64,000 nt of DNA from Micromonospora sp. WMMD1155. GTDB lineage: Bacteria > Actinomycetota > Actinomycetes > Mycobacteriales > Micromonosporaceae. The stretch lies in NCBI RefSeq assembly GCF_029581275.1, contig NZ_CP120742.1:124001-188000 (forward strand), given 5' to 3'. Below the pieces are notes generated by a model. The model did not search any database and was not told where the DNA came from. It saw nothing but the letters and a program-made list of their open reading frames with translations. Positions 23,999-32,861 of the stretch are shown piece after piece. Position 1 is the first letter of the stretch; each line of letters starts with the position of its first letter. Both the position numbers and the translations under genes were made by a program.

Positions 23999-25027
23999 TT
24001 ACTCCTGTTCGTTAGGGGTGTTCGGGATGGATGGGTTGGGGTGGGTGCTGGTGATTGCCTGCTCGAAGACGGAGGGCGGCAGACCGGTGTGCAGGGCCTG
24101 CAGGAGCAGCACGGCGAGCTGGTAGTCGGGGTCGATCTGCAGGGCACGCTCGGCGGCCATGACGGCCAGGACACCGTCACCGCAGCGCCATGCGGTGAGC
24201 GCAAGGACGGTCGCGGGCGCTGGCACGAACGCGTCGTCGGCGCGGCGGGTGACCTCGGCCCAGAAGGTGACGTGCTCGTCGTGCGGTTGGGTGAGGTCAA
24301 CGGCGAGGTCCCGCACAGGCCTGTGCGTCATCAGCACGGTCAGCCAAGCCACCTCACCATCGGTTAGGCGGCTGCCGTCGTCGTGCTGTCGCAGCGCGCC
24401 GCGGACCGCGTGGACGCCAGCTTCGAACACTGCGGTACTGCCGCTGGTTTTCAGGGCCGCCATGCGGGCGGTCGCCTCGCTCGTGGCGTGTCGGATGCCG
24501 TCACAGGTGCTGTCGACGGCGGTGAATCGGCTGGCTACTGCCGCCCGGTCCGGCCTTGCGACGAGCCCGGCGACAGTCGCGTTGACGGCGACGAGTGAGG
24601 TGGTGGGGTCGAAGGGGGTGCCCTGTGGTGGGCAGCAGGCGGGATCGTCGCAGGTGAGGCTGAAGATGCGGCTTCCGGTGACCCGCAGCAGTTCTCGCAC
24701 GGCCAGCCCGGTGGCGGTAAACCCGTCGCCGACGACACGCAGCGCCGGGTCGATGTGTCCCTGAGCGCCGTAGCCGACGATCACGAGGTCGGTGATCGGC
24801 TGCTGCCGCTGCACGACCGGGACGAGCTGAGCGGTGAGGTCGCGCAGATGATGCGCGGGGGATCCGGAGGCCGGCAGGTCACCTCGGGCAGCGAACACGA
24901 TCCGCCGGTCTCGGCAGGCGATCACGACGATGCTGCCGTCGCTGGGATGGAAGCCGATGAGGTACGGCACTGCGGTCGCCAGGTCGGCTGAGGATCGGAC
25001 CGTCAGTTTGTTTTCGGACAACGACAC
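23999..25027 (-). CDS. DUF4192 domain-containing protein
   Basis: 342 residues. The start KLTVRSSADLATAVPYLIGFHPSDGSIVVI is the opening of DUF4192, and residues 20-310 follow the family (LVIVGYGAQGH, LLRVTGSRIFSLTCDDPACC, ALTAWRCGDGVLAVMAAERAL). These actinomycete proteins are frequent on conjugative elements; their function is unknown. GTG at 25027 has AGGAGATCAAC before it. First gene of a short operon with the next two. Confidence 0.8.
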   Translation of the reverse strand: MSLSENKLTVRSSADLATAVPYLIGFHPSDGSIVVIACRDRRIVFAARGDLPASGSPAHHLRDLTAQLVPVVQRQQPITDLVIVGYGAQGHIDPALRVVGDGFTATGLAVRELLRVTGSRIFSLTCDDPACCPPQGTPFDPTTSLVAVNATVAGLVARPDRAAVASRFTAVDSTCDGIRHATSEATARMAALKTSGSTAVFEAGVHAVRGALRQHDDGSRLTDGEVAWLTVLMTHRPVRDLAVDLTQPHDEHVTFWAEVTRRADDAFVPAPATVLALTAWRCGDGVLAVMAAERALQIDPDYQLAVLLLQALHTGLPPSVFEQAITSTHPNPSIPNTPNEQE

Positions 25028-25172
25028 GTTGATCTCCTGTCAGAGTGGGGTCCGGTAGAGGAGTGGAAGCCGGCGCGGCGGCGTAGTTGTGGCTAGCGGC
25101 ACGCACTCCGCGGGTCCGCTGGCAGGTGCCAACCGCGGGCGGCTCGTGGGCGGCAGACCCGTTGACAGCTAC

Positions 25173-26390
25173 TCAGGGACGCAGAGATTCGGCGGCGGAC
25201 GACTCAGTCGCTGTCCGGTCCAGGTAGAAGTCGATGCCGTGGCCCTCGACGCTGGAGGTCACCCTGACCAGGTTGTGGTCGATTCCGGCCAGCGCCCGGG
25301 TCAGGTCTGCGCGCACGAGGGCTTCGGCTGCGGTGGTGGCGTCGGCGGGAGTGGCGTGTCCGCGTAGCCACATCTCGTACTCGTGCTGCCACGGCATCCG
25401 CCAGCCGTCCTTATCGACTGTGGCGTTCTCGGGGATGGTCCAGCCGTACGCGGTCCACGGCCGCGCCTCGTCCGGGTAGATCGTGGTGACCGCGCGCATC
25501 CGGTGTCGTGCCGCGTCGCAGGCATCGTCGGAGGTGCCGTCGCCGACCGGCAACGTGAGGTCGGCGATCACCGTGACGTGGTGTGCTTGAGGCAGGGGGT
25601 CGAGCCCGAGGTCGATGAGGAACTGGTTGACCCGCTGTGCGGCGTGCTGATAGTTGCCGCCGAACTCGTCGTCGACCAAGGCACGGATCGCGCGGGCACG
25701 GATGCTGCGACGCAGGTCGGCGAGGGCCTGTAGGGCTCTGTCACGCGCCGCCGTCGCAGCGGTGAGGCCGTCGACGTCGGTCAGCATTACCGCGCCGGCC
25801 AGGGGTCGCACATCGGTGTCCACGTCATCCGGTAGGGCCTCGTCAGGGCTGTCGGCGGTCTGCCAGGTCAGCCTGCTCAGGGTGATGCCGGCCTCGGCCA
25901 GCGCCCGCAGATGCGCGTCCATTGTTGTGCGGGTGACGTCGTGCGCGTTCGTCTCCCGGACCGCTGTGGCCCAGGTCTGGAGCATGACCTGCACGGTGAT
26001 GCGGTACGGCTGCGGCCCAGGTTCGTCGCCGGCTTCGGGTGCAGGTGCCACGTCGATGACGTGTTGGGGGTAGACGGCAATCGGCGGCTGTTGCAGTCGC
26101 AGGTCGTCCGGTACACCCCAGCGCGCTTGCTGGCGGGCCTCGTCATCGTTGGTGTGCGACCGCGTGTACGACAGCTGCGCCCCGGCGGAGATGGTCCACC
26201 GTTGCGGCAGCGGGTCCAAGCCCCAGGTCGCGAGGGCATCCTCGCATCCGGGCCGGCAGATCAACCTGCTGCGCAGCGCGTCGATGAGGGCGCAACGGGC
26301 CGCGACGGCCAGAGCCGCCCGCTGCTCGATGGCAGCCGCCGTTTCGGCATGCAGAGCACTGGCCCGGTCCGCTGGGCTCCCGCAGGTCAT
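25173..26390 (-). CDS. Hypothetical protein of the element
   Basis: 405 residues. Two related halves can be seen: AGAQLSYTRSHTNDDEA and AHHVTVIADLTLPVGDGTSDD, each after a DPLPQ motif (TWGLDPLPQRW near 55, LGLDPLPQAHH near 270), and each half opens with a helix rich in Ala and Arg. This looks like an internal duplication. The ATG at 26390 overlaps the preceding stop (ATGA). No family recognised. Confidence 0.6.
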   Translation of the reverse strand: MTCGSPADRASALHAETAAAIEQRAALAVAARCALIDALRSRLICRPGCEDALATWGLDPLPQRWTISAGAQLSYTRSHTNDDEARQQARWGVPDDLRLQQPPIAVYPQHVIDVAPAPEAGDEPGPQPYRITVQVMLQTWATAVRETNAHDVTRTTMDAHLRALAEAGITLSRLTWQTADSPDEALPDDVDTDVRPLAGAVMLTDVDGLTAATAARDRALQALADLRRSIRARAIRALVDDEFGGNYQHAAQRVNQFLIDLGLDPLPQAHHVTVIADLTLPVGDGTSDDACDAARHRMRAVTTIYPDEARPWTAYGWTIPENATVDKDGWRMPWQHEYEMWLRGHATPADATTAAEALVRADLTRALAGIDHNLVRVTSSVEGHGIDFYLDRTATESSAAESLRP

Positions 26391-26605
26391 CGTTGCACCG
26401 CTCGGCCGCCGGTGTGAGCCAAGGATCCGCCCGTGACCAACCTGCCGCACGCGGCCACCCGAGCGGTGGCCATGTAGTGGTTCAGGTGCACTCCGGTGTG
26501 TTCGCCCACAGCTGCGAAGGCGCAGCGGAGAAGGTCGAGTGCAGTGGGTTGACGGAGGTCGGGTGGGACGTCACCGTCTCTCAGGTGTCGGCTGGGACGA
26601 CGCAT
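26387..26605 (-). CDS. Small hypothetical protein
   Basis: 72 residues, MRRPSRHLRDGDVPPDLRQP onward. The AAGGAGGGCAAC site right before the ATG is the strongest in this block and decides the start. It is translationally coupled to the following 405-residue protein through an ATGA overlap. No family recognised. Confidence 0.55.
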   Translation of the reverse strand: MRRPSRHLRDGDVPPDLRQPTALDLLRCAFAAVGEHTGVHLNHYMATARVAACGRLVTGGSLAHTGGRAVQR

Positions 26606-26630
26606 GTTGCCCTCCTTAGGACAGCACGAA

Positions 26631-26654
26631 GGCGGCCACCGGTTGGTGACCGCC
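26631..26654 (-). promoter_or_regulatory. Leader hairpin
   Basis: GGCGGUCACC-AACC-GGUGGCCGCC in the transcript: 10 pairs with one G-U and a tetraloop, 15 bases before the ribosome site of the small gene at 26605. From here up to 27030 no gene is visible. Confidence 0.45.
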
Positions 26655-26849
26655 TGAAGGCAAGGTGGGGCCACGCCCTCGTCGCGCAGACGAACAGCAT
26701 GGGGTTGGTACGTGCTAGATCCGAGGCTGGCGGCGGCGGCCGACCATGACTGGTGGGAGCGATGCCGTCGCGCGAGGCGTCAGATCAAAGGCACATGGAA
26801 AGTAAGGAGAGCCCTCAAGCTAGCCCGTCCGGGAGCGCCGTCGACGAGG

Positions 26850-26883
26850 CTGTCAGGTTCGGCCTCCTGGCAGAACCTGACAG
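26850..26883. repeat. Inverted TGTCAGG motif pair
   Basis: CTGTCAGGTTC (26850-26860) and its exact complement (26873-26883), 12-base spacer. It lies in the control gap between 26605 and 27031 and is one site of a motif repeated across the element. A small plus-strand frame crosses it but is unlikely to be coding. Confidence 0.6.
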
Positions 26884-27030
26884 CCCAGCGACGTCGACCT
26901 TGTGTCGGGTCTGCCGGCTGCAGCAGGACCCGCCGGAACTGAAGTCCGCTGGATAATCTCGGCAGCGGCGGTCAAGCCCTCTCCGGCGTCGGTCTTTCCA
27001 GGCCCGATACTCCTGGACCTGGCAAGGCTC

Positions 27031-27873
27031 TCAGGGGTGGCGGAGGACCAGCACGTCCTCATGCGCAACCAAGTGCACGGGGATGCCGTCGTCGCGGCTG
27101 CGGCGGACCGCCATCATCCCGAACATGCTGGCCCGGTGCACGACCTGCCCGTCGCGGACGGCGGCGAGCATCGCCGCCGTCCGCTCCACCGGGACCAGCC
27201 CGGCTGACCGTGCGGCGGCGAGCAGCTCGCCGGGCAGGTCGATCAGGTCATCGCGTTGGCGGCGTACCGGCCGAGAGGTAATCACCACGGTCCCTCCGGG
27301 ACGCAGCAGCTGGGAGCTGGCGGACAAGATGGAGGCGAAACCGTCGAGTAGGCGGGACCACCCCGCGTAGGCGAGGTTGCCACGCTCCCGGTCCCCATAC
27401 AGGTGGTCCCGCTTGCGCACCCCGGTCCGCGTCGTCTGGACGAGGCCATGCGTCCCGCGCCCGTACGGCGGCGAGGTCAGCACGAGACTCACCTTGCCGA
27501 CCTCCGACGCGGGCACCAGGTCGAGCAACCCGGTGGCATCCCCGGTGACCGCCGTCGCCGTGCCGGCGGCACCCTGCGACGCGGCAAGGGCGACGTTGGC
27601 CTCGGCGAGTGCGGTGTAGGAGGGCTCGATGTCGATTCCGAGGCCCTGCCTGCCGAGGTGCATGGCTTCCACCAGCGTGGTGCCGCACCCGCACATCGGG
27701 TCGAACACCACATCCCCCGGCGCCGTGTATGCGCTGATCGCGTACGCGGCCAGGTGAGGCAACATCTTGGCCGGATGGCTGGAAGTCTCCCGGACGTAGC
27801 GGCCTCGCCGCTGATCACGGGCGGGTATCTGGCAGGTCAACCACACCGAGGTAATCGGCAAACTCTCAGCCAC
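27031..27873 (-). CDS. DNA methyltransferase (TSPPY type)
   Basis: 280 residues. The AdoMet loop is VVFDPMCGCGTTLVEAM (about 54-70), GLGIDIEPSY carries the acidic residue of motif II, and the catalytic motif IV is LTSPPYGRG (about 131-139), the SPPY form typical of N4-cytosine and some N6-adenine enzymes. RPGGTVVITSRP is motif VI. No separate recognition domain is obvious, so the specificity cannot be guessed. Its start overlaps the gene upstream by 8 bases. No partner endonuclease is adjacent; an orphan modification or anti-restriction role during transfer is inferred. Confidence 0.82.
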   Translation of the reverse strand: MAESLPITSVWLTCQIPARDQRRGRYVRETSSHPAKMLPHLAAYAISAYTAPGDVVFDPMCGCGTTLVEAMHLGRQGLGIDIEPSYTALAEANVALAASQGAAGTATAVTGDATGLLDLVPASEVGKVSLVLTSPPYGRGTHGLVQTTRTGVRKRDHLYGDRERGNLAYAGWSRLLDGFASILSASSQLLRPGGTVVITSRPVRRQRDDLIDLPGELLAAARSAGLVPVERTAAMLAAVRDGQVVHRASMFGMMAVRRSRDDGIPVHLVAHEDVLVLRHP

Positions 27874-28441
27874 CGACTCCCCCGCTTTCTATCACGCTGC
27901 GGGTCAAAATCAGCACGTCGGTGTGGATCGCCAGCTGCGCCTGCTGGCCACGTCGGGGCAGCCGATCGGCCGCCACGATGTGCTGCAGGTACGCCAGCCC
28001 GGCCCGCTTCGCGGCGACGACGACATCGACCGGCAAGGAGACGTCGCCGTGCGCCAGCAGCACCGCCACGCAGCCGCCCGGCACAAGATGAGCGCGGCAG
28101 CGGAGGAAAAAATCGACCGCAGAGGCGTCGGCAAGCGGCCAGCCAGTGACGATCAGCGTCGCCGACTCGCGGCCCCAACCGACCGGAGGGCGGGCCGCCT
28201 GCAGATGACTACGACGGTGTGCCGCGATGATCGCGCGCGCCAACTGCGGCCCTTCGACCAAGTCGACGATGAGGTCAGACGGGTGGGTCAGGTTGTGGAC
28301 CAACCGCACGCCCATCGCGTTGGACATGGTCTCCCCCTCGTGCGGGGCGGGGACCGGCCAGACAGTGATCGGCACGGGCGGGTCGCCGGGCACCACGTCC
28401 CCCACGGGAATCGGTGCATGGCGATGGTTTCTGTCGGTCAT
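27866..28441 (-). CDS. Methyltransferase-fold protein without catalytic motif
   Basis: 191 residues from the ATG at 28441; an ATG at 28327 with GGGGGAG in front is a serious alternative. The middle resembles the second half of a Rossmann methyltransferase (SDLIVDLVEGPQ, ESATLIVTGWPL, HLVPGGCVAVLLAHGD near 125), but no SPPY-like motif is present. It overlaps the true methyltransferase, so it may be a partner subunit or a degenerate copy. Confidence 0.55.
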   Translation of the reverse strand: MTDRNHRHAPIPVGDVVPGDPPVPITVWPVPAPHEGETMSNAMGVRLVHNLTHPSDLIVDLVEGPQLARAIIAAHRRSHLQAARPPVGWGRESATLIVTGWPLADASAVDFFLRCRAHLVPGGCVAVLLAHGDVSLPVDVVVAAKRAGLAYLQHIVAADRLPRRGQQAQLAIHTDVLILTRSVIESGGVGG

Positions 28442-28490
28442 GGGCACGGTGGCCCCCGGACCGGCGGGCGTACTGACGATCCCCAGTGCG

Positions 28491-28650
28491 CTGCTGACAG
28501 GCCGATCGAACCCACCCCTGACCTGACAGCTTCGGTCAATCGGGCCGATCTGACAGCCACATCAGCGTGCCGGCGGTGATGAAGACAAGGGCGAACCTGA
28601 CACGACCGGTCACGACCTATCCGGGTCTGACAAACGCTCGTGCTGTCAGG
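28491..28650. promoter_or_regulatory. Cluster of TGTCAGG motifs in a divergent promoter region
   Basis: CTGACAG occurs at 28494-28500, 28523-28529 and 28550-28556, with CTGACA also at 28597-28602 and 28626-28631 and CTGTCAGG at 28643-28650. The spacing between copies is irregular. The cluster fills the gap between the methyltransferase-type operon and the sigma-like gene, and suits a shared regulator. Confidence 0.5.
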
Positions 28651-28721
28651 CCGGGCTGGCCCAATCGGAGGTCTCGGACCCTTCGCACCGGGCGAAGCGG
28701 CCCCGTAAGGGAGACATCACC

Positions 28722-29498
28722 ATGGCAACGACCACCCGCGTGAGAACGGCCAACACGGCGCTGACCACCGCCGAGAAGGCTTTCGATCTGCTGACCTGCG
28801 AACCCGTACCGCTGGTGTTCGACGCCCGGCCGGTGCCGGGCCTGCCAGACACCACGATGCCGCTGGACGAGCTACGCAAGCTGCTCGTGTTCGGGCGCTA
28901 CGACAGCGACAGCACCGACGAGTTGTGGCGGCAGCTGGCCCACCACGCCCGAGAATGGGGACCTGCCTGGGTCGTCGGCGCGATCGGCGTGGCGCTGCCC
29001 GCGCTGACGCACCTCGCGGCGAAGATCAGCCGCGGTTACGCGCGGCACGCCGACGACGTGGACTCCGAAGTCCTAGCCGGATTTTTGCAATCTCTGCGCA
29101 GTGCGGATCTCGCCCCGCCCCGACTGTGGCTGCGGCTGTGCTGGGCTGCCTGGCGCGCCGGCGCCGCAGTCGTTAAGACCGACCACGGCGAGGAACTGCC
29201 GCTGGACCTGTCCACCGGGTCGCGTTCACCACGGATGCCCTACGGGCACCCGGACCTGCTGCTCGGCCGGGCAGCCGCCACCGGCCTGATCACCGCCGAA
29301 GCCGCTGAACTGATCAGCGCCACCCGATTTGGCGACGCGCTGATCGAGCAGCTGGCTGCCGAGAGAGGCGTGACCGCACCAGTCCTTCGAATGCGCCGCC
29401 GCCGCGCCGAACGCATCGTGGCCGACGCGGTCACGCGCGGCGACCTGTCCAGCCCGACCCCCTCGTCCGGCCGCTGCGAAGTCGCGATGGCGGCCTGA
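28722..29498 (+). CDS. Sigma-factor-like hypothetical protein
   Basis: 258 residues. Residues about 100-150 (KISRGYARHADDVDSEVLAG) resemble the helices of sigma region 2, and the end (RFGDALIEQLAAERGVTAPV then RMRRRRAERIVADAV) resembles region 4. Neither matches a known sigma class closely, so a transcription-related role is only suggested. AAGGGAG lies 9 bases before the ATG. It is the only plus-strand gene in the left half of the element and faces a cluster of TGTCAGG motifs. Confidence 0.5.
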   Translation: MATTTRVRTANTALTTAEKAFDLLTCEPVPLVFDARPVPGLPDTTMPLDELRKLLVFGRYDSDSTDELWRQLAHHAREWGPAWVVGAIGVALPALTHLAAKISRGYARHADDVDSEVLAGFLQSLRSADLAPPRLWLRLCWAAWRAGAAVVKTDHGEELPLDLSTGSRSPRMPYGHPDLLLGRAAATGLITAEAAELISATRFGDALIEQLAAERGVTAPVLRMRRRRAERIVADAVTRGDLSSPTPSSGRCEVAMAA

Positions 29499-29650
29499 CA
29501 ACACCACCCGCTCGCCAGCAGGCCGAGTACATAGCTAGGCACGCCGCGCAGATAGAGACCGCTTTCGACGATCAACAAGCTGCTCGGGCGCTGCTCTCGC
29601 CACCAAACCGACCACTCCAGCCGGCTAGACCTGATCACTGCGGCAATTCT

Positions 29651-30409
29651 TCACGCTCGGCCACCAAAAATGGAGTCGAAAGTCGCAATGATGTCACGCC
29701 AGAAGTTGGCCAGGTGTTCAGCAAGAGGCCGCAGCGCCATTTCATCTAGAATAAAATCCGGGTACCCATCCTGCGCCCCGGTGGGCAGAATTCTCCTCAA
29801 GGGCAGCGTAAGGTCGGGGCCGGCGATAGGGAAGTCCGGTGGAATAATGAACCACGGAAGCTTCCAGGCAAGAAGGCGATACTGTTCGCGGCGCAATCGA
29901 AATTCTTTTTGCTTATTGGCTGACAAGGCGTCCGCCTTGCGAAAAATCCGGGAATTTATGGGCTCAGTGTACTCGACTAGCGGATCAATTTCACGCCGCA
30001 AGAGCGGGACCATGTAGTTGTGTATCCACCTTTCCGAGAAGAGCTCTTGGAACTCCATCCAACTAAGAAGCGAGATGTTACTTTTCTCCGCCGCGAGGAT
30101 CGCGCCCGACTGAAAACCCTTCAGTGAAACAAGAATTCCCCTGTTCGCCCCTGAGTCGCTTACGACGGTTCGGAAGGAATGGACTACATGCTGCGGGATT
30201 GCCACATCCCAAGTCTTGCATTCAACGATGACCGAGGAGGAGGGTGTGGTGGAGCGGTCAACGGCATAGGCGTCGACGGTCGCGGCGCCGCGAACGAGAG
30301 TGATCTCTCGCTGCAGCTCGACCGCGAAGCCGCACTCCGAAAGGATTTGGCCCACAAGCTGTTCCAACTCTTTCCACGTGCTGGGCGATCCCAGTTCTAT
30401 CAGGGGCAT
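29651..30409 (-). CDS. Mrr-like restriction endonuclease family protein
   Basis: 252 residues. The N-terminal third is a PD-(D/E)XK nuclease: WKELEQLVGQILSECGF opens it, Asp46 in TVDAYAVD is the first acid, and Glu-Cys-Lys in VIVECKTWDVAIPQ is the core. The remainder is unassigned. Mrr proteins cut modified foreign DNA. Codon use is visibly richer in A/T than that of its neighbours, which suggests separate acquisition. The 152 bases downstream are empty; an IS5-family element lies 172 bases upstream. Confidence 0.72.
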   Translation of the reverse strand: MPLIELGSPSTWKELEQLVGQILSECGFAVELQREITLVRGAATVDAYAVDRSTTPSSSVIVECKTWDVAIPQHVVHSFRTVVSDSGANRGILVSLKGFQSGAILAAEKSNISLLSWMEFQELFSERWIHNYMVPLLRREIDPLVEYTEPINSRIFRKADALSANKQKEFRLRREQYRLLAWKLPWFIIPPDFPIAGPDLTLPLRRILPTGAQDGYPDFILDEMALRPLAEHLANFWRDIIATFDSIFGGRA

Positions 30410-30677
30410 CGACTTCGTGGTTCCTTTGTTCGTGATTTGATAGGCAGATTCTCACCCTAACAGCACCGACCCCACGGCGGCGTCGTTGCATTTGGCGGCA
30501 GCATTCTGCTCAGCGCGCTCATCTCGACATAAGCGGACGTCGGCCGGCTGACAGCCGGGAGCACACGCTGACATCTTTAAGAGCGCGTTTGGTTTGTGAG
30601 TCGGCCGGGTGTGTCGCACAGCGAGTCCGATCGATGGGCGTGCCTCGATCGGTAGACAGGCATGGATCGCGTGCGGC

Positions 30678-30687
30678 GGTACCCCTC
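30678..30687. repeat. Left copy of 10-bp target duplication
   Basis: GGTACCCCTC, identical to 32017-32026; made when ISAs1 entered the IS5-family gene. Confidence 0.92.
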
Positions 30688-32016
30688 CAGGGCCCCGGCG
30701 AAGTCGTTAGGTGATGCCGAGCAGTGCCAACGGGCGGGTGCTGTCGCGGGCGTGGTGTCGGTTGGCGGCGGCGATGTTGGTGACTCCGGTCAGGCGTAGG
30801 GCTCCTATCGCGGCGTTGCGGAGGGCGGCCATGACCTGGGGGCCGGTGCCGGTGCGGATCTGGCTGCGGTCTTCGTCGTAGGTGACGTCGCGAACCCAGT
30901 GGATCTTGTTCTCGATCGACCAGTGCCCGCGGATCCACGCGGCCAGTTGTGCCGGTTTCGCCTGATGGACGCGGAGATCGGTGATGGCGTAGACGGTTTC
31001 GGTGGTGAAGCGTTTTGGCTGGTCCAGGCGGCGTCTGCGGCGGCGGATCTGGATGGCTTGGACGGCGTGCGGGAAGTCGATGCCGGTGGAGATCGTCAGG
31101 ATCTTGCAGCTGCGGATCTCGCGGCGGCCGTGTCCGCGGTCGGTGTCGCGGGTGGCGTCCGGGACCGCCCGCCAGGGCAGTGTGGTGAGCTGGCCGTGCT
31201 GGTGGGGCTGGTTGCCTTTGACGGTCAGGATCCAGTGCGCGCCGTGCTCGGCGAGGTAGGTGACGTGTTCGCGTTGGCAGTGCAGGGCATCAGCGGTGAT
31301 CACGGTGCCGCGCAGGTCGCTGATCTGGTCGAGCAAAGGCTGGAACCGGGTGATCTCGTTGGTCTTGCCGTCGACGTCGATGCTGGCCATCACCACACCG
31401 GTGGCCTGGTCGCAGGCGGTCATCACGTGCCGGGCGACGGTGTCGCTGCTGCGGGAGCCGCGCAGGGTCTTGCCGTCGACGGCGATCGCCCGGCCGGCCG
31501 TCGAGACGGTGGCGGTGGCCCGGCCGGCGAGCCAGACACTGATCGCCGCAGTCAGTAGCTGCGGATCCATGGCCTGCAACAGCCGACGGATCATCGCCTC
31601 CGATGGGCGCCGATCCGGGGTCATGCCCAAGGCGACAGCCGTCGCGGCCGGCACGTCGGCGACCCACTCGGCGATCGCCGAGTACGAGCGGTAGCCGGCG
31701 ACCACCGCACACACGGCCGCGGTGACCACGACCGTCAGCCGGTGCCGGACACCTCGCCTGGCACGTGGATCAGGCAGACCAGCGAGTACTTCGGACAGCC
31801 CACCAGCGGTTTCGGCAACGGTCAGAGCCGGTGCGCAGGACAGGGTCGAGATCAGCGATGATGGCAGCGCGGGCATGACTCACTTCGGACGATCAGCATG
31901 GCGTAGGAACCTTGATGATCTTCCGAACGGTCATGCCCGTCTTGCCGCCACCAACAACGGCGCTTCTACTCCAAGCCTCACAAGTCAGACACCATCACGA
32001 CTTTGCCGGGGCCCTG
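30688..32016 (-). mobile_element. ISAs1-family insertion sequence, intact
   Basis: 1329 bp with terminal inverted repeats CAGGGCCCCGGCRAAGTCGT (20 bp, one difference) and a perfect 10-bp target duplication on both sides. It holds one full-length transposase gene. Confidence 0.92.
30707..31876 (-). CDS. ISAs1-family transposase
   Basis: 389 residues. The N-terminal DUF4338-like part, LPDPRARRGVRHRLTVVV, precedes a DDE core with AIAVDGKTLRGSR, GTVITADALHCQ and GHWSIENKIHWVRDVTYDED. Length and order are standard for the family, and no stop or frameshift is seen, so it is probably functional. Confidence 0.95.
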   Translation of the reverse strand: MPALPSSLISTLSCAPALTVAETAGGLSEVLAGLPDPRARRGVRHRLTVVVTAAVCAVVAGYRSYSAIAEWVADVPAATAVALGMTPDRRPSEAMIRRLLQAMDPQLLTAAISVWLAGRATATVSTAGRAIAVDGKTLRGSRSSDTVARHVMTACDQATGVVMASIDVDGKTNEITRFQPLLDQISDLRGTVITADALHCQREHVTYLAEHGAHWILTVKGNQPHQHGQLTTLPWRAVPDATRDTDRGHGRREIRSCKILTISTGIDFPHAVQAIQIRRRRRRLDQPKRFTTETVYAITDLRVHQAKPAQLAAWIRGHWSIENKIHWVRDVTYDEDRSQIRTGTGPQVMAALRNAAIGALRLTGVTNIAAANRHHARDSTRPLALLGIT

Positions 32017-32026
32017 GGTACCCCTC
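32017..32026. repeat. Right copy of 10-bp target duplication
   Basis: Matches 30678-30687 exactly. Confidence 0.92.
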
Positions 32027-32861
32027 TGACCTGACCGACGCCGAGTGGGAGATCATCGAGCCGATGCTGCCGTCTCCGCAGTGGATGGGTAGGCCGGAGA
32101 AGCATCCCCGGCGGGCCGTCATCGACGCCATCTTGTACGTGGTGCGCACCGGCTGCGCGTGGCGGTACCTGCCGGTCGACTTCCCGCCGTGGCAGACCGT
32201 GTACGCGCACTTCACGCGGCTGAACAGGCGGGGCGTGACCGAGCGGATCCTGACCGAGCTACGCGAGCAGATCCGGGTGGCGCACGGCCGCGAGCCCGAG
32301 CCGACGGCGGGAATCATCGACTCGCAGAGCGTCAAAGGTGCCGACACCGTGCCGCGCGACTCCCGCGGCTACGACGCCGGGAAGAAGATCAACGACCGGA
32401 AACGGTTCATCGTCACCGACACCCTCGGCCTGCTGGTCACCGTCTGGGTCCTCGCCGCGTCCTGGCAGGACCGCGACGGCGCCAAAGGCGCACTACTGGC
32501 CACCTACGCGGCGACCCCGATCCGGCACGTCTTCGCTGACACCGGCTTCGCCGGTCGCCTCGTCGACTGGGCCCGAGACCTGCTCCGCACCACCGTCGAG
32601 ATCGTCCGCAAACCCGCCGACCAGAAAGGGTTTGTCGTGCACCCGCGCCGCTGGGTCGTGGAGCGGACCCTGGCCTGGCTCACCGCCCACCGCCGCCTGG
32701 CCCGCGACTACGAAACCCACCGCGCGACGTCCGAGGCCATGATCCGATGGGCCGCCCTCGGCGGCATGCTCCGCCGCCTCGCCCGAGGCGAACCCGCCAC
32801 CCGCCAACAACGCCTCACCTTCAACACACCCGACTGACAGCAAAATGAAACGCGCTCTAAG

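Larger units (their letters stand above)
30662..32837 (+). pseudogene. IS5-family transposase split after codon 9
   Basis: Joining 30662-30687 to 32027-32837 restores an unbroken 278-residue frame starting MDRVRRYPSDLTDAEWEIIE. The DDE residues lie in IIDSQSVKGAD, VFADTGFAG and RRWVVERTLAWL. The ISAs1 insertion separates the start codon and first 26 bases from the rest, so the protein cannot be made unless the insert is lost precisely. The rest shows no other damage, so the insertion is recent. Confidence 0.9.
30581..32857 (+). mobile_element. IS5-family element interrupted by an ISAs1 element
   Basis: The outer ends share GAGCGCGTTT (30581-30590 and the complement of 32848-32857), flanked by TAA on both sides (30578-30580, 32858-32860) as target duplication. 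Without the inner insertion and its duplicated 10 bases it would be 938 bp with one transposase gene, a normal size. It disrupted an older coding stretch whose tail is at 32862-33017. Confidence 0.85.

Noticed and set aside
26753..26956. Small plus-strand ORF with a CRVCRLQ motif
   Set aside because: It runs through an 11-bp inverted repeat of the TGTCAGG type and lacks a good ribosome site.
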